From positions 1,244,097-1,308,096 of the forward strand of contig NC_017384.1 of the NCBI RefSeq assembly GCF_000223375.1: DNA of 64,000 nt, given 5' to 3'. The position numbers were made by a program, and so were the translations under genes. This document shows, piece by piece, positions 1 to 8,424 of this stretch. The notes beneath the pieces are model-generated. The model saw only the letters and a program-made list of their open reading frames with translations. It ran no database searches and was not told the DNA's origin. The first letter of the stretch is position 1, and each line of letters begins with the position of its first letter. The DNA comes from Ketogulonicigenium vulgare WSH-001 (GTDB taxonomy: Bacteria; Pseudomonadota; Alphaproteobacteria; Rhodobacterales; Rhodobacteraceae).

Positions 1-575
1 TGATCGCGGGCTATCGCGGCGGTCTGGTGGATACGATCATCATGCGTATCGCTGACGTGCAACTGTCGTTTCCGGCCATTCTGATCGCGCTGCTGATCTT
101 TGGCGTCGCACAAGGCATCCTGCCTGCGAACCAACGCAATGCGATGGCCGTCTGGGTGCTGATCCTTGCGATCGGTCTGTCAAACTGGGCGCAATTCGCG
201 CGGACGGTGCGCGGCTCGACCATGGTGGAGAGCCAAAAGGACTATGTGAACGCGGCACGCCTGCTGGGACGCAATCCGATTGCGATCATCCTGCGCCATG
301 TGCTGCCGAACGTGATGGGCCCCGTGCTGGTTATCGGCACCATCAGCCTTGCGCTGGCGATTATCGAGGAAGCGACCCTGTCCTTCCTGGGCGTCGGTGT
401 GCCGCCAACCCAGCCCAGCCTTGGCACATTGATCCGTATCGGCCAACGCTTCTTGTTCTCGGGCGAATGGTGGATCCTTGCCTTCCCCGCTCTCACACTG
501 ATCCTGCTGGCGCTGTCGGTTAACCTGCTTGGTGACTGGCTGCGTGACGCCCTGAACCCGAGGCTGCGTAAATGA
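1..575 (+). CDS. Peptide/nickel-type ABC transporter permease (DppC/OppC family), 5' end cut off
   Basis: The reading frame is already open at base 3, so the gene begins before the window and only the last ~190 residues are seen. They carry the binding-protein-dependent permease core: membrane segments around LSFPAILIALLIFG and AMAVWVLILAIGLSN, then the EAA-type cytoplasmic loop (DYVNAARLLGRNPIAII) that docks on the ATPase, and a C-terminal stretch GDWLRDALNPRLRK typical of DppC/OppC. It would form the inner-membrane pore with a partner permease, presumably encoded upstream outside the window. Its stop overlaps the ATG of the double ATPase by 4 nt, showing translational coupling. The substrate (di-/oligopeptide or other) cannot be read from the sequence. 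Confidence 0.93.
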   Translation, partial: IAGYRGGLVDTIIMRIADVQLSFPAILIALLIFGVAQGILPANQRNAMAVWVLILAIGLSNWAQFARTVRGSTMVESQKDYVNAARLLGRNPIAIILRHVLPNVMGPVLVIGTISLALAIIEEATLSFLGVGVPPTQPSLGTLIRIGQRFLFSGEWWILAFPALTLILLALSVNLLGDWLRDALNPRLRK

Positions 576-2212
576 CCCCTCCTGTTCTGAAGGTTGATAA
601 CCTTGTCGTTGACTTCCCGCTGCGCCGTGGCACGTCCCATGTGCTGCGGGGGGTCAGTTTCGAAATCGCGGCGGGCGAAGTGCTGGGCGTTGTCGGCGAA
701 TCCGGGGCTGGTAAATCCATGACCGGTTCCGCCGTCATCAAACTGATCGAGCCTCCGGGCCAGATCACCAGTGGCGAAGTCTATCTGACCGGTCAGCGCA
801 TCGACCAGCTGCCCGAGGAAGAGATGGCCAAGCTGCGCGGCAAGCGCATCGGCCTTGTCACCCAAGACCCGCTGACCTCGCTGAACCCGCTGTTCACCAT
901 TGGCGACCAGCTGATCGAGACGATCCGCCAGCATATGGATCTGTCGGTCGATAAGGCGCGCGAGCGGGCGGTCAGCCTTTTGTCCGAGGCTGGCATCCCC
1001 GATGCCGCCAGCCGCATTGACGCCTATCCGCACCAGTTTTCGGGCGGAATGCGCCAGCGTGTGGTGATTGCCCTTGCCATCGCGGCCGAGCCGGAGCTGG
1101 TCATCGCGGACGAGCCGACCTCGGCCCTTGATGTGTCGGTGCAAAAGCAGATCATTCAGGTGCTGAAGGATCTATGTGCGCGGCGCGGCACGGCCATCAT
1201 GCTGATCACGCATGATATGGGCGTGATCGCCCAGATCGCCGACCGCGTGATGGTGATGAACCTTGGCCAAGTGGTTGAAACCGGCCCTGTCGGTCAGATC
1301 ATCCGCAATCCGCAGGCGGATTACACCAAAAAGCTGATCGCCTCGATCCCGACGATCAGCCGCGGTGCTGTTGCCGCTGCGGCTGAAATCGCTGCCCCCC
1401 GCCCCGACACCCATGTCGCGGTCGAGGATCTGGTTTGTGATTTCAACGCAGGCGGCGGCGTCATCGCGCGGCTGTTTGGCAAGGGCGCGACGACGTTCCG
1501 TGCCGTGGACAAGGTCAGCTTTAGCATCCCGCGCGGCAAGACCTATGGCCTTGTGGGCGAATCCGGCTCGGGTAAATCCACCTGCGCGCGGATGATCGCG
1601 GGGCTGATCCGTCCGACCGCTGGCCGTGTGCTGGTGGGCGGTCAAGATGTCTGGGCCGACCGCGAGGGGGCCGAACAGCGCCGTCGCAACGTGCAGATGA
1701 TCTTCCAAGATCCCTATGCCAGCCTGAACCCACGCTGGCGGGTCAAGGATATCATTGCAGAACCACTGCGCGCCCTTGGCCTGTCCAAAGGTGGGTCCGA
1801 GATGACCGACCGCGTGGCAGAGCTTTTGCGTGAGGTGCGCCTTGATCCGGCGGTGATGGACAAGTTCCCGCATGAATTCTCGGGCGGGCAACGCCAGCGC
1901 ATCGCCATCGCACGCGCCCTATCGAGCCAACCGGCCTTCATCGTCTGCGACGAGCCGACATCCGCGCTGGACGTCTCGGTACAGGCGCAGGTGCTGGATC
2001 TGATGGCGCGCCTGCAAGAGGAACATGGCCTGACCTATCTGCTGATCAGCCACAACCTTGCGGTGATCCGTCAGATGGCGCTGGACGTCGGTGTGCTGCA
2101 TCGCGGCGTGCTGGTCGAAAGCGGGCCGGTCGATCAGATCTTTGACAATCCGCAGGCGGATTACACAAAGATGCTGCTGGACGCGGTCCCTGACCTCGAC
2201 GCAGTCGCATAA
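572..2212 (+). CDS. Double ABC transporter ATP-binding protein (fused DppD-DppF type)
   Basis: 546 residues with two complete ABC ATPase domains in one chain. Domain 1 has Walker A GESGAGKS (42-49), signature FSGGM (156-160) and Walker B ending VIADE (177-181). Domain 2 has Walker A GESGSGKS (329-336), signature FSGGQ (436-440) and VCDE (458-461). Each domain is followed by the oligopeptide-transporter C-terminal motif NPQADYTK, which appears twice. The DppD and DppF functions, often separate genes, are therefore fused; this arrangement is common in Rhodobacteraceae and in GsiA/YejF. It powers the permease encoded just upstream (ATGA overlap). A strong terminator follows directly, so this is the last gene of the transporter operon. 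Confidence 0.95.
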   Translation: MTPPVLKVDNLVVDFPLRRGTSHVLRGVSFEIAAGEVLGVVGESGAGKSMTGSAVIKLIEPPGQITSGEVYLTGQRIDQLPEEEMAKLRGKRIGLVTQDPLTSLNPLFTIGDQLIETIRQHMDLSVDKARERAVSLLSEAGIPDAASRIDAYPHQFSGGMRQRVVIALAIAAEPELVIADEPTSALDVSVQKQIIQVLKDLCARRGTAIMLITHDMGVIAQIADRVMVMNLGQVVETGPVGQIIRNPQADYTKKLIASIPTISRGAVAAAAEIAAPRPDTHVAVEDLVCDFNAGGGVIARLFGKGATTFRAVDKVSFSIPRGKTYGLVGESGSGKSTCARMIAGLIRPTAGRVLVGGQDVWADREGAEQRRRNVQMIFQDPYASLNPRWRVKDIIAEPLRALGLSKGGSEMTDRVAELLREVRLDPAVMDKFPHEFSGGQRQRIAIARALSSQPAFIVCDEPTSALDVSVQAQVLDLMARLQEEHGLTYLLISHNLAVIRQMALDVGVLHRGVLVESGPVDQIFDNPQADYTKMLLDAVPDLDAVA

Positions 2213-2215
2213 AGG

Positions 2216-2244
2216 AAAAGGCCGGCGCAATCGCCGGCCTTTTT
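2216..2244. terminator. Bidirectional rho-independent terminator between the ABC ATPase and rlmE
   Basis: A perfect 12-bp stem (2216-2227 with 2232-2243) encloses a CAAT loop. It is flanked by T5 on the plus strand and A4 on the other side, so it can serve both convergent genes; the two stops lie within 4 nt of it. Confidence 0.9.
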
Positions 2245-2245
2245 A

Positions 2246-2995
2246 CTATTCTTCGGTCTCGGCGACGTCTTCGGTGCGCCCGCGATAGCCTGTCGCTACC
2301 ACGAATTTTTCCGAACTATCCGACCGCGACGATGGCGGCTTCACGTTCTCGACCTTGGTAAATTTCTGCTTCAGGATCTTTTGCAGCTCGCCCTCGGCAC
2401 CGCCCGCCAGCACCTTGCACACGAATGTGCCACCCGGCGTTAACACGTCAAAGGCCAGATAGGCCGCAGCCTCGCACAGGGCGATAATACGCAGGTGATC
2501 GGTCTGTTTGTGGCCGGATGCGGATGCGGCCATGTCGGACATCACCACATCCGCCTGCCCGCCCAGCCATTCTTTGACCTGCAGATCGGCATCGTCGGCC
2601 AGAAAGTCCAGCACATGCACCTCGGCCCCCGGCACGGGATCGACCACTTGCAGATCGAGGCCCAGAATACGCCCGACCGGCTTGCCAGCGCGCTCGCCCA
2701 GCGCGTTGATGCGCGGCACCGCAACCTGCAACCAGCCACCTGGCGCACAGCCAAGGTCAACCACGCGGGCGCCCGGTTTCAGGAATCCGAATTTATCGTC
2801 CAATTCCATGATCTTATAGGCGGCGCGACCACGATAGCCTTCGGCGCGCGCGCGCACCACATAGGGGTCGTTCAGCTGCCGTTCCAACCATTTGGTCGAG
2901 GACAGTTTACGCCCTTTGGCCGTCTTGACCTTGACCGTCAGGTCGCGCTGCCCCCGGCCAGAGGTGCCGCCTGTCTTTGATGGGGGTTTGGTCAT
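2246..2995 (-). CDS. rlmE: 23S rRNA (uridine-2'-O) methyltransferase RlmE (FtsJ)
   Basis: 249 residues. Known family role: SAM-dependent 2'-O-methylation of U2552 in the A loop of 23S rRNA, a late step of 50S maturation. Visible: a basic N-terminal tail, the conserved lysine in [11 protein letters not shown] (~61), SAM motif [12 protein letters not shown] (78-88), and the later acidic and lysine motifs MSDMAAS and CKVLAGG that make up the K-D-K site. The length is somewhat over the ~210 residues of E. coli RlmE because of N- and C-terminal extensions. It is divergent from ppx (179 nt apart) and convergent with the ABC transporter. Confidence 0.95.
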   Translation of the reverse strand: MTKPPSKTGGTSGRGQRDLTVKVKTAKGRKLSSTKWLERQLNDPYVVRARAEGYRGRAAYKIMELDDKFGFLKPGARVVDLGCAPGGWLQVAVPRINALGERAGKPVGRILGLDLQVVDPVPGAEVHVLDFLADDADLQVKEWLGGQADVVMSDMAASASGHKQTDHLRIIALCEAAAYLAFDVLTPGGTFVCKVLAGGAEGELQKILKQKFTKVENVKPPSSRSDSSEKFVVATGYRGRTEDVAETEE

Positions 2996-3173
2996 GGGTC
3001 AATCCTATAGGCAATGCTGCGAAGTCACGGCTTTTATCCCCTGTCGGCCATGGAACGCAAGCAGTTGACCCAAGGGCTATGCGTGATTTCCCATGCTGAT
3101 CGCGCCTTCCACCTTGCGAAAGGGTCACAGTCTTCTTAACTTCTGTCTTAACTTGATAAAGGAGGGCGGGATC

Positions 3174-4283
3174 ATGCCGCCCAGGCGTCCCCAACGCGCG
3201 GGCGCGTTCCCGAAGGCGGTCGAGTCGCCCGCGCAGAAGAACCATGCCCGATCCAGGCTTTATGCCGCATTGGATCTGGGCACGAATAGCTGTCGCATGT
3301 TGATTGCTCAACCCCATGGCAATCAACTGCAGGTTGTTGATAGCTTCTCCAAATCCGTCCAATTGGGTCAGGGTCTGGAAAGCAGCGGCAAACTTTCGCG
3401 CCCTGCCATGCAGCGCACGATTGCGGCTTTGCATATCTGCAAGCAAAAGCTGGTGCGGCACGGCGTGAAACACATGCGCCTTGTCGCGACCGAGGCCTGC
3501 CGCCGCGCCAGCAATGGACGCGCGTTCATTGCGCAGGTGCGGCGCGAAACCGGCCTGCAACTGGATATCATCACGCCCGAGGAAGAGGCCCGCCTTGCCG
3601 TCATCTCTTGCGCGCCTTTGGTCTCGCCAAAGGCCGAACAGGTGCTGGTGGTGGATATCGGCGGCGGCTCGACCGAGCTTGTCTGGTTGGATCTGACAGC
3701 GGTGCCCGAACGCGAACGCTCGCGCGCGATCATGCGGTTGCATGCGGGCTTTCGCCCCGCTGATCCGAACAAACCTCATGCCAAAGTCGTGGACTGGATT
3801 TCCGTCCCCTTGGGCGTTGCCACGCTGCGCGAGCAGTTTCAGGATGTCGAGGATGACGCCGCCCGTTTCGCGCTGATGAGCTGGTATTTCGAAGAGCACC
3901 TGTCTGCTTTTGCACCATCTTCGCAAGCGCAGCCGCAAGAGGGCTTCCAGATCATCGGCACTTCGGGCACTGTGACCACGGTGGCGGCCAGCCACCTCGG
4001 ATTAAAGCGTTATGACCGCACCAAGGTTGACGGATTGCAAATGACATCCAGCCAGATTGATGCGGTGATCCGCGATTACCTAAGCCTCGGCCCCGAGGGG
4101 CGCCGAACCGACCCGCGTATTGGACGGGATCGCCACGCGCTGATCATGTCAGGGGCCGCTATTTTACAAACCCTGCTGCGTCTGTGGCCGACAGAGCGTC
4201 TGTCGGTCGCCGATCGCGGCCTGCGCGAAGGTCTGCTTTACGCGCAGATGAGTGCTGACGGCCTGATTCTGGAGCCCAAATGA
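3174..4283 (+). CDS. Ppx/GppA-family exopolyphosphatase/guanosine pentaphosphatase
   Basis: 369 residues of the ASKHA (actin-like) fold. Phosphate-binding loops are visible: ALDLGTNSCRML near the N terminus, and VLVVDIGGGSTELVW followed by GTSGTVTT downstream. Family members split inorganic polyphosphate or convert pppGpp to ppGpp; which activity applies here is not decidable. I place the start at the ATG at 3174, which has a strong AAGGAGG ribosome site 8 nt upstream; an in-frame upstream start at 3093 would add 27 non-conserved residues. The stop overlaps the glk start by 4 nt, so the two genes form an operon. Confidence 0.9.
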   Translation: MPPRRPQRAGAFPKAVESPAQKNHARSRLYAALDLGTNSCRMLIAQPHGNQLQVVDSFSKSVQLGQGLESSGKLSRPAMQRTIAALHICKQKLVRHGVKHMRLVATEACRRASNGRAFIAQVRRETGLQLDIITPEEEARLAVISCAPLVSPKAEQVLVVDIGGGSTELVWLDLTAVPERERSRAIMRLHAGFRPADPNKPHAKVVDWISVPLGVATLREQFQDVEDDAARFALMSWYFEEHLSAFAPSSQAQPQEGFQIIGTSGTVTTVAASHLGLKRYDRTKVDGLQMTSSQIDAVIRDYLSLGPEGRRTDPRIGRDRHALIMSGAAILQTLLRLWPTERLSVADRGLREGLLYAQMSADGLILEPK

Positions 4284-5227
4284 CGACTGAACTCTCTCTT
4301 GTTGCGGATATCGGTGGAACGAACACGCGCCTCGCGCTATCGGCGGCGGGCGTTGTGCTGCATGATACGGTGCGCCGTTTTCAGAACGAAGGCCGGCAGC
4401 TGAATGATATTCTGGATGAATATCTGGCGGAATGCTGCCCCGATACCAAACCCCACAGCGCCTGTTTCGCGCTGGCCGGGCCGATCAGCGGTGATACGGG
4501 CCGGATGACAAACTTGGCCTGGACCATCCATGCGCCCGAGATTGCCACCCGCACATCGGCGAATCGCTGCATTTTAATCAATGACTTGCAGGCACAGGGC
4601 TATGCGCTGCCCGCCCTTGCGCCCGACCAACTGACGCCGGTGCTGTCTGCCGAACGCGACATCCGCGCGCCGCGTTTGGTCGTCGGCCTTGGCACCGGCT
4701 ATAACGCCGCCTTTGTGCTGCCGATTGAATCGGGCGTGTTGGTTCCTGCGGCCGAGGCGGGCCATGCCTCGCTGCCCGCCCATACGGCGGACGGCCGCAA
4801 GGTTGTCGACTGGCTTTTGGCGAACCTGGGCCAAGCACAGGTCGAGGACGCGCTATCTGGCACCGGATTCGCCCATATCCACGCCGCGCTGCACGGCGAG
4901 AAAGCCACGCCCCCCGCGCTGCTCGCGCGCTGTGAGGATGGCGAGGCAAAGGCCCTGAAGACGCTGGAAGTCGCGATCGAGCTGCTGGGCGGGGTTGTGG
5001 GTGACCTTGCGCTGATCTTCCTGCCGCGCGGCGGTATCTATCTGACCGGCGGCTTTGGGCAGGCCCTGACGCCCTGGCTGCGCCAGCCGCATCTGCAAAC
5101 GGTCTTTCACGACGCCTTTGCCGCCAAGGGCAAGATCAGCGCCATCATGCAAGATTTCGCGCTTTCGGTGATCGGCGACGATTTCGCCGCCCTCGAAGGC
5201 TGCGCCTTGCGCGTCGCGCAGAACTAA
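4280..5227 (+). CDS. glk: Glucokinase (ROK-independent Glk family)
   Basis: 315 residues, close to the ~320 of proteobacterial Glk. It phosphorylates glucose to glucose-6-phosphate with ATP in the cytoplasm. Visible motifs: N-terminal phosphate loop VADIGGTNTRLAL, the sugar-binding stretch CILINDLQAQGYALPAL, VGLGTGYNAAFVL, the acidic/His motif AEAGHASLPAH, and IYLTGGFGQALTPWL near the C terminus. It overlaps ppx by 4 nt (ATGA). A C(TTCG)G-capped hairpin follows 8 nt after the stop. Confidence 0.93.
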   Translation: MTTELSLVADIGGTNTRLALSAAGVVLHDTVRRFQNEGRQLNDILDEYLAECCPDTKPHSACFALAGPISGDTGRMTNLAWTIHAPEIATRTSANRCILINDLQAQGYALPALAPDQLTPVLSAERDIRAPRLVVGLGTGYNAAFVLPIESGVLVPAAEAGHASLPAHTADGRKVVDWLLANLGQAQVEDALSGTGFAHIHAALHGEKATPPALLARCEDGEAKALKTLEVAIELLGGVVGDLALIFLPRGGIYLTGGFGQALTPWLRQPHLQTVFHDAFAAKGKISAIMQDFALSVIGDDFAALEGCALRVAQN

Positions 5228-5235
5228 CGCGTCCC

Positions 5236-5257
5236 CAAGCGCCCTTCGGGGCGCTTG
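5236..5257 (+). terminator. Hairpin after glk with TTCG tetraloop
   Basis: An 8-bp stem CAAGCGCC/GGCGCTTG plus an inner C-G pair closes a TTCG tetraloop. There is no T run after it, so the stem is clear but termination is only probable. Confidence 0.6.
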
Positions 5258-5282
5258 CATCAGGGCGATAATATGCAGGGTT

Positions 5283-5320
5283 TAAAAATGAAAATAACCG
5301 CCGAAGCGGTTATTTTTCAT
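5283..5320 (-). terminator. Terminator of the tRNA-Asp pair
   Basis: An 11-bp stem (5291-5301 with 5306-5316, loop CGAA on the plus strand) lies 17 nt beyond the 3' end of the second tRNA. In the minus orientation it runs into T5 (complement of 5284-5288). Position and polarity fit termination of the tRNA transcript. Confidence 0.75.
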
Positions 5321-5336
5321 CACCTTGGGTGAATGA

Positions 5337-5413
5337 TGGCGCGGTTGACGGGGCTCGAACCCGCGACCCCCGGCGTGACAGGCCGGTACTCTAACCAACT
5401 GAGCTACAACCGC
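5337..5413 (-). tRNA. tRNA-Asp (anticodon GTC), downstream copy
   Basis: 77 nt with CCA encoded (5337-5339 on the complement). The acceptor stem GCGGTTG/CAACCGC is complete, the D arm is GCTCAGTTGGTTAGAG, the anticodon loop CTGTCAC gives GTC, and the T arm contains GGTTCGAGCCC. It is nearly identical to the copy at 5442-5518, differing at one D-loop base (T here, C there). Confidence 0.97.
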
Positions 5414-5441
5414 GCATCGTTCCATTCACAAAGATCAGCAG

Positions 5442-5518
5442 TGGCGCGGTTGACGGGGCTCGAACCCGCGACCCCCGGCGTGACAGGCCGGTACTCTAAC
5501 CGACTGAGCTACAACCGC
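5442..5518 (-). tRNA. tRNA-Asp (anticodon GTC), promoter-proximal copy
   Basis: 77 nt with encoded CCA, the same cloverleaf as the neighbouring copy and D arm GCTCAGTCGGTTAGAG. The two genes are 28 nt apart on the same strand, with one promoter upstream and one terminator downstream, so they are probably one transcript. Confidence 0.97.
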
Positions 5519-5554
5519 GCTTCGCTGCTAACCGGCTTGTGAACCGGTATGGGC

Positions 5555-5583
5555 CTTCTACGCATCGGCATCGGGGCCGTCAA
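5555..5583 (-). promoter_or_regulatory. Predicted sigma-70 promoter of the tRNA-Asp pair
   Basis: On the minus strand TTGACG (5583-5578) is separated by 17 nt from TAGAAG (5560-5555). A start near 5548 would give a ~30-nt leader before the first tRNA. Prediction from sequence only. Confidence 0.6.
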
Positions 5584-5785
5584 GCGCGCAAGCGGCGATG
5601 TGCGCTACGTAAAGCGTGATTTATCGCATCCTTTGACCGTCACCTAAGGTCAGGTGATGACAGGTACGCGACACTGCCTCGGCCTGCACATCCACTGTGC
5701 GCCCCCGCAGGGCAGCACCCTCTTTAAAAACCCGCGCAGATGCATGACCTTAACGTTAAAGCAAAACCGCGCCCCGGAGGGTATT

Positions 5786-6805
5786 ATGAAGAAAATCGGC
5801 TTCCTGTCGTTCGGCCACTGGTCGGATGCCCCCTATTCCAAAACCCGCAGCGCCGCCGATGTGCTGCGCCAATCCATTGAACTGGCGGTCGAGGCCGAAA
5901 AGGTTGGCGTCGATGGCGCCTATTACCGCGTGCACCATTTTGCGCGCCAACTGGCCTCGCCCTTCCCGCTGCTGGCCGCTGTGGGCGCGCGCACCAGCCG
6001 AATCGAGATCGGCACCGGCGTGATCGACATGCGCTATGAGAACCCCCTTTATATGGCCGAGGATGCGGGAGCTGCGGACCTGATCGCGGGTGGCCGCCTG
6101 CAACTGGGCATCAGCCGCGGCTCGCCCGAACAGGTGATTGATGGCTGGCGCTATTTCGGCTTTGCCCCTGCCGAGGGCGAGACCGATGCAGATATGGGCC
6201 GTCGCCACGCGCAGGTGTTTCTGGACGCGATAGAGGGCAAGGGCTTTGCCCAGCCGAATCCGCGCCCGATGTTCCCGAACCCGCCGGGCCTCTTGCGGCT
6301 CGAGCCGTTTTCGGCCGGCCTACGTGAGCGCATCTGGTGGGGCGCGGGCTCGAACGCGACGGCGGTCTGGGCCGGGCAGCTGGGGATGAACCTGCAAAGC
6401 TCGACCCTGAAGGATGACGAGAACGGCAAGCCGTTCCATGTCCAGCAGGCCGAGCAGATTCGCCTCTATCGCGATGCATGGAAAGAGGCCGGTCACGCAG
6501 GCACGCCCCGCGTCTCGGTCAGCCGCAGCATTTTCGCTATCACCAATGATCAGGACCGGGCCTATTTCGGGCGCGATGGTGAAAGCCGCGATCAGATCGG
6601 ATTTATTAACGACACCCGTTCGATCTTTGGCCGATCCTATGCCGCTGAACCGGATCAACTGGCGAAAGAGCTGGCCGAAGACGAGGGCATTGCCGAGGCA
6701 GATACGCTGCTTTTGACGATCCCAAACCAGTTGGGCGTGGAATACAACGCTCACCTGCTGGAATCGATCATTTCGCAAGTGGCGCCAGCGCTGAATTGGC
6801 GCTAA
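5786..6805 (+). CDS. LLM-class flavin-dependent oxidoreductase (bacterial luciferase-like)
   Basis: 339 residues with the luciferase-like TIM-barrel pattern: N-terminal strand KKIGFLSFGHW, YYRVHHFARQLASP, then SRIEIGTGVIDMRYENPLYMAEDAG and LQLGISRGSPEQVIDG, where family members hold FMN or F420 and the substrate. Such enzymes are FMN/FMNH2-dependent monooxygenases or oxidoreductases; the substrate is unknown. I use the ATG at 5786 because GGAGG lies 5 nt upstream and homology begins there; the frame is open from 5654, but that part looks non-coding. A single-gene unit with a strong hairpin after its stop. Confidence 0.88.
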   Translation: MKKIGFLSFGHWSDAPYSKTRSAADVLRQSIELAVEAEKVGVDGAYYRVHHFARQLASPFPLLAAVGARTSRIEIGTGVIDMRYENPLYMAEDAGAADLIAGGRLQLGISRGSPEQVIDGWRYFGFAPAEGETDADMGRRHAQVFLDAIEGKGFAQPNPRPMFPNPPGLLRLEPFSAGLRERIWWGAGSNATAVWAGQLGMNLQSSTLKDDENGKPFHVQQAEQIRLYRDAWKEAGHAGTPRVSVSRSIFAITNDQDRAYFGRDGESRDQIGFINDTRSIFGRSYAAEPDQLAKELAEDEGIAEADTLLLTIPNQLGVEYNAHLLESIISQVAPALNWR

Positions 6806-6813
6806 CGGCTAAA

Positions 6814-6843
6814 GGCCGCCGATGCCCCGACGGCATGGCGGCC
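6814..6843 (+). terminator. Strong GC hairpin after the luciferase-like gene
   Basis: Outer stem GGCCGCC/GGCGGCC (6814-6820 with 6837-6843), one bulged G, then a 5-bp inner stem and a five-base loop. It sits 9 nt after the stop. No T run follows, so termination efficiency is uncertain. Confidence 0.55.
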
Positions 6844-7013
6844 AAACTCCGCCGGATTACAAAAGTTAACCGTTTCCTGACAATTATGTGACCCCCGACC
6901 GCTTGAAAGTCAGCGCGTTAGGCCGCAGCTATCAGCAGGTACGGCGCGGGGACCAAAAACGGTCCGCACGTTACCACGCGGCAGCAGTACCCGCGTTAAA
7001 CGAGGAGAAGAAA

Positions 7014-7622
7014 ATGAAAAACCTTATCGTAGCGACCACCGCTCTTGTTGCTTCGGCAACCTTCGCCCAAGCTGGCGGCCTGGCAGCACCGACCATTGAG
7101 GCCCCGGTTGCAGCACCTGTTGTGATCGCAGCACCTGCTCCCGTCACCACCTGGGCTGGCGCCTATGCCGGTGCAGCCCTGACCTACGGCGAGACCGAAG
7201 GTTCGGTCGGCGGCACCAGCGAATCGATCGACGGCGTTGGCGTTGCCCTGCGCGGCGGTTACGACTGGCAGTTCGGTTCGTGGGTTCTGGGTCTGGGCGC
7301 TGAATACGCCTACAACAACGAAGACGGCGACGTTTTCGGTGCAACCGCAGAGCGTAAAGACAGCGCAGCTGTATTCGCACGTGCTGGTTACGCACTGGAC
7401 ACCTGGCTGCCCTACGTTTCGGCTGGCTACACCTGGTCGGACGCTGAAGTCGCTGGCACTTCGTACGACCTCGAAGGCGCAACCTATGGCGTCGGCGTTG
7501 AAAAGCTGTTCACCCAGAACATCTCGGGCTTTGCTGAATACAGCTTCGCCGACTTCGACGACGTCCAAGGCGTTTCGGTTGAAGGCCAAGGCGTCAAGCT
7601 GGGCGTCAACTACCGCTTCTAA
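7014..7622 (+). CDS. Small outer-membrane beta-barrel protein (OmpA-like/Omp25-like porin-family fold)
   Basis: 202 residues. A Sec signal peptide is visible (Lys, then LIVATTALVASATFAQA, cleavage expected after AQA at ~20). An Ala/Pro/Val-rich linker follows to ~45, then alternating aromatic strands such as AGAYAGAALTYGE, WVLGLGAEYAYN and LPYVSAGYTWSD, ending in a C-terminal aromatic residue (VKLGVNYRF), the barrel-assembly signal. This matches the short 8-strand outer-membrane proteins of alphaproteobacteria. Start: ATG with GAGGAG about 8 nt upstream; the open frame from 6888 is leader. The choice of codons (GGT, GCA, CTG) is more uniform than in neighbours, suggesting high expression. Exact function unknown. 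Confidence 0.85.
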   Translation: MKNLIVATTALVASATFAQAGGLAAPTIEAPVAAPVVIAAPAPVTTWAGAYAGAALTYGETEGSVGGTSESIDGVGVALRGGYDWQFGSWVLGLGAEYAYNNEDGDVFGATAERKDSAAVFARAGYALDTWLPYVSAGYTWSDAEVAGTSYDLEGATYGVGVEKLFTQNISGFAEYSFADFDDVQGVSVEGQGVKLGVNYRF

Positions 7623-7633
7623 TCAGAAGCAAG

Positions 7634-7661
7634 AAGGGGCACCATTTGGTGCCCCTTTTTT
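7634..7661 (+). terminator. Rho-independent terminator of the outer-membrane protein gene
   Basis: A 10-bp stem (7634-7643 with 7648-7657) with loop ATTT and a T6 run (7656-7661), 11 nt after the stop. Textbook form. Confidence 0.9.
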
Positions 7662-7680
7662 ATATCTGCCGACTTTTATA

Positions 7681-8415
7681 CTAGCGACCCAGCTCGGGGT
7701 CCGGCAGGCTTTGGAACGCACCGCGCAGCGCCTCGCCCCAAGAATTCGAGATCATCTGATAATAGCTGTCATCTTGCGTGATCCGCCACGCATGGCCCGC
7801 ATCAAAGCCGTCGCGGCGATAGATCAACGCATCAAACGGCAGGCCGACAGACAGGTTCGCCTTTAGCGTCGAATCAAAGCTGACCAGCAGCAATTTCACC
7901 GCCGCCTCATAGCTCATGCCGGGATCAAAGGCGCGCACCAGAATCGGGCGACCATATTTCGTCTCGCCAATCTGCAAGAAAGGCGTGTCGGCCCCGGCTT
8001 CGATGAAATTACCCTCGGGGTAGATCATGAACAGGCGTGGATCGCCGCCCCTGACCTGGCCGCCCACAATGATCGATGCATTATACATCGAATCGGCGCG
8101 CGGGCCGCCTTCGGCGTAATTGCCGATCACATCGCGCAGAGTCTGCCCGACCAACTGCGCCACCTGAAACATCGACGGTAATTCCAGCAGCGCGGGCGAT
8201 CGCTCGCCGGGGGCTTTGGTGCGCTCCTCAAGCAGGCTGACGACGGCCTGCGTCGTGGCCAAATTGCCCGCCGTCATCAAGGTCACATGGGCGTTCTCGT
8301 TGCTCCAGGTAAACAGCTTGCGATAGGTCGAGATATTATCCAGACCCGCATTGGTGCGTGTATCGGCCATAAAGATCAGACCGTCTGCCATGCGCAACGC
8401 GCAGCAATATGTCAT
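7681..8415 (-). CDS. Anbu (BPH-related) proteasome-type peptidase
   Basis: 244 residues of the Ntn-hydrolase (proteasome beta/HslV) superfamily. After removal of Met1 the N terminus is Thr2; the catalytic partners expected of proteasomal subunits are in place: Asp18 in FMADTRTNAG and Lys33 in YRKLF, with LMTAGNLATTQAVV as the expected middle strand motif. Length and operon partners identify the Anbu (ancestral beta-subunit) branch rather than HslV (~175 residues, with hslU). Known of the family: it forms open helical or ring assemblies and no robust protease substrate is known. It is the last gene of a four-gene minus-strand operon, 9 nt after the transglutaminase-like gene. Confidence 0.92.
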   Translation of the reverse strand: MTYCCALRMADGLIFMADTRTNAGLDNISTYRKLFTWSNENAHVTLMTAGNLATTQAVVSLLEERTKAPGERSPALLELPSMFQVAQLVGQTLRDVIGNYAEGGPRADSMYNASIIVGGQVRGGDPRLFMIYPEGNFIEAGADTPFLQIGETKYGRPILVRAFDPGMSYEAAVKLLLVSFDSTLKANLSVGLPFDALIYRRDGFDAGHAWRITQDDSYYQMISNSWGEALRGAFQSLPDPELGR

Positions 8416-8424
8416 GCAATGCCC

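Noticed and set aside
5333..5542. 70-residue plus-strand frame repeating ARLTGLEPATPGVTGRYSN
   Set aside because: It is the antisense translation of the two tRNA-Asp genes, a well-known false protein.
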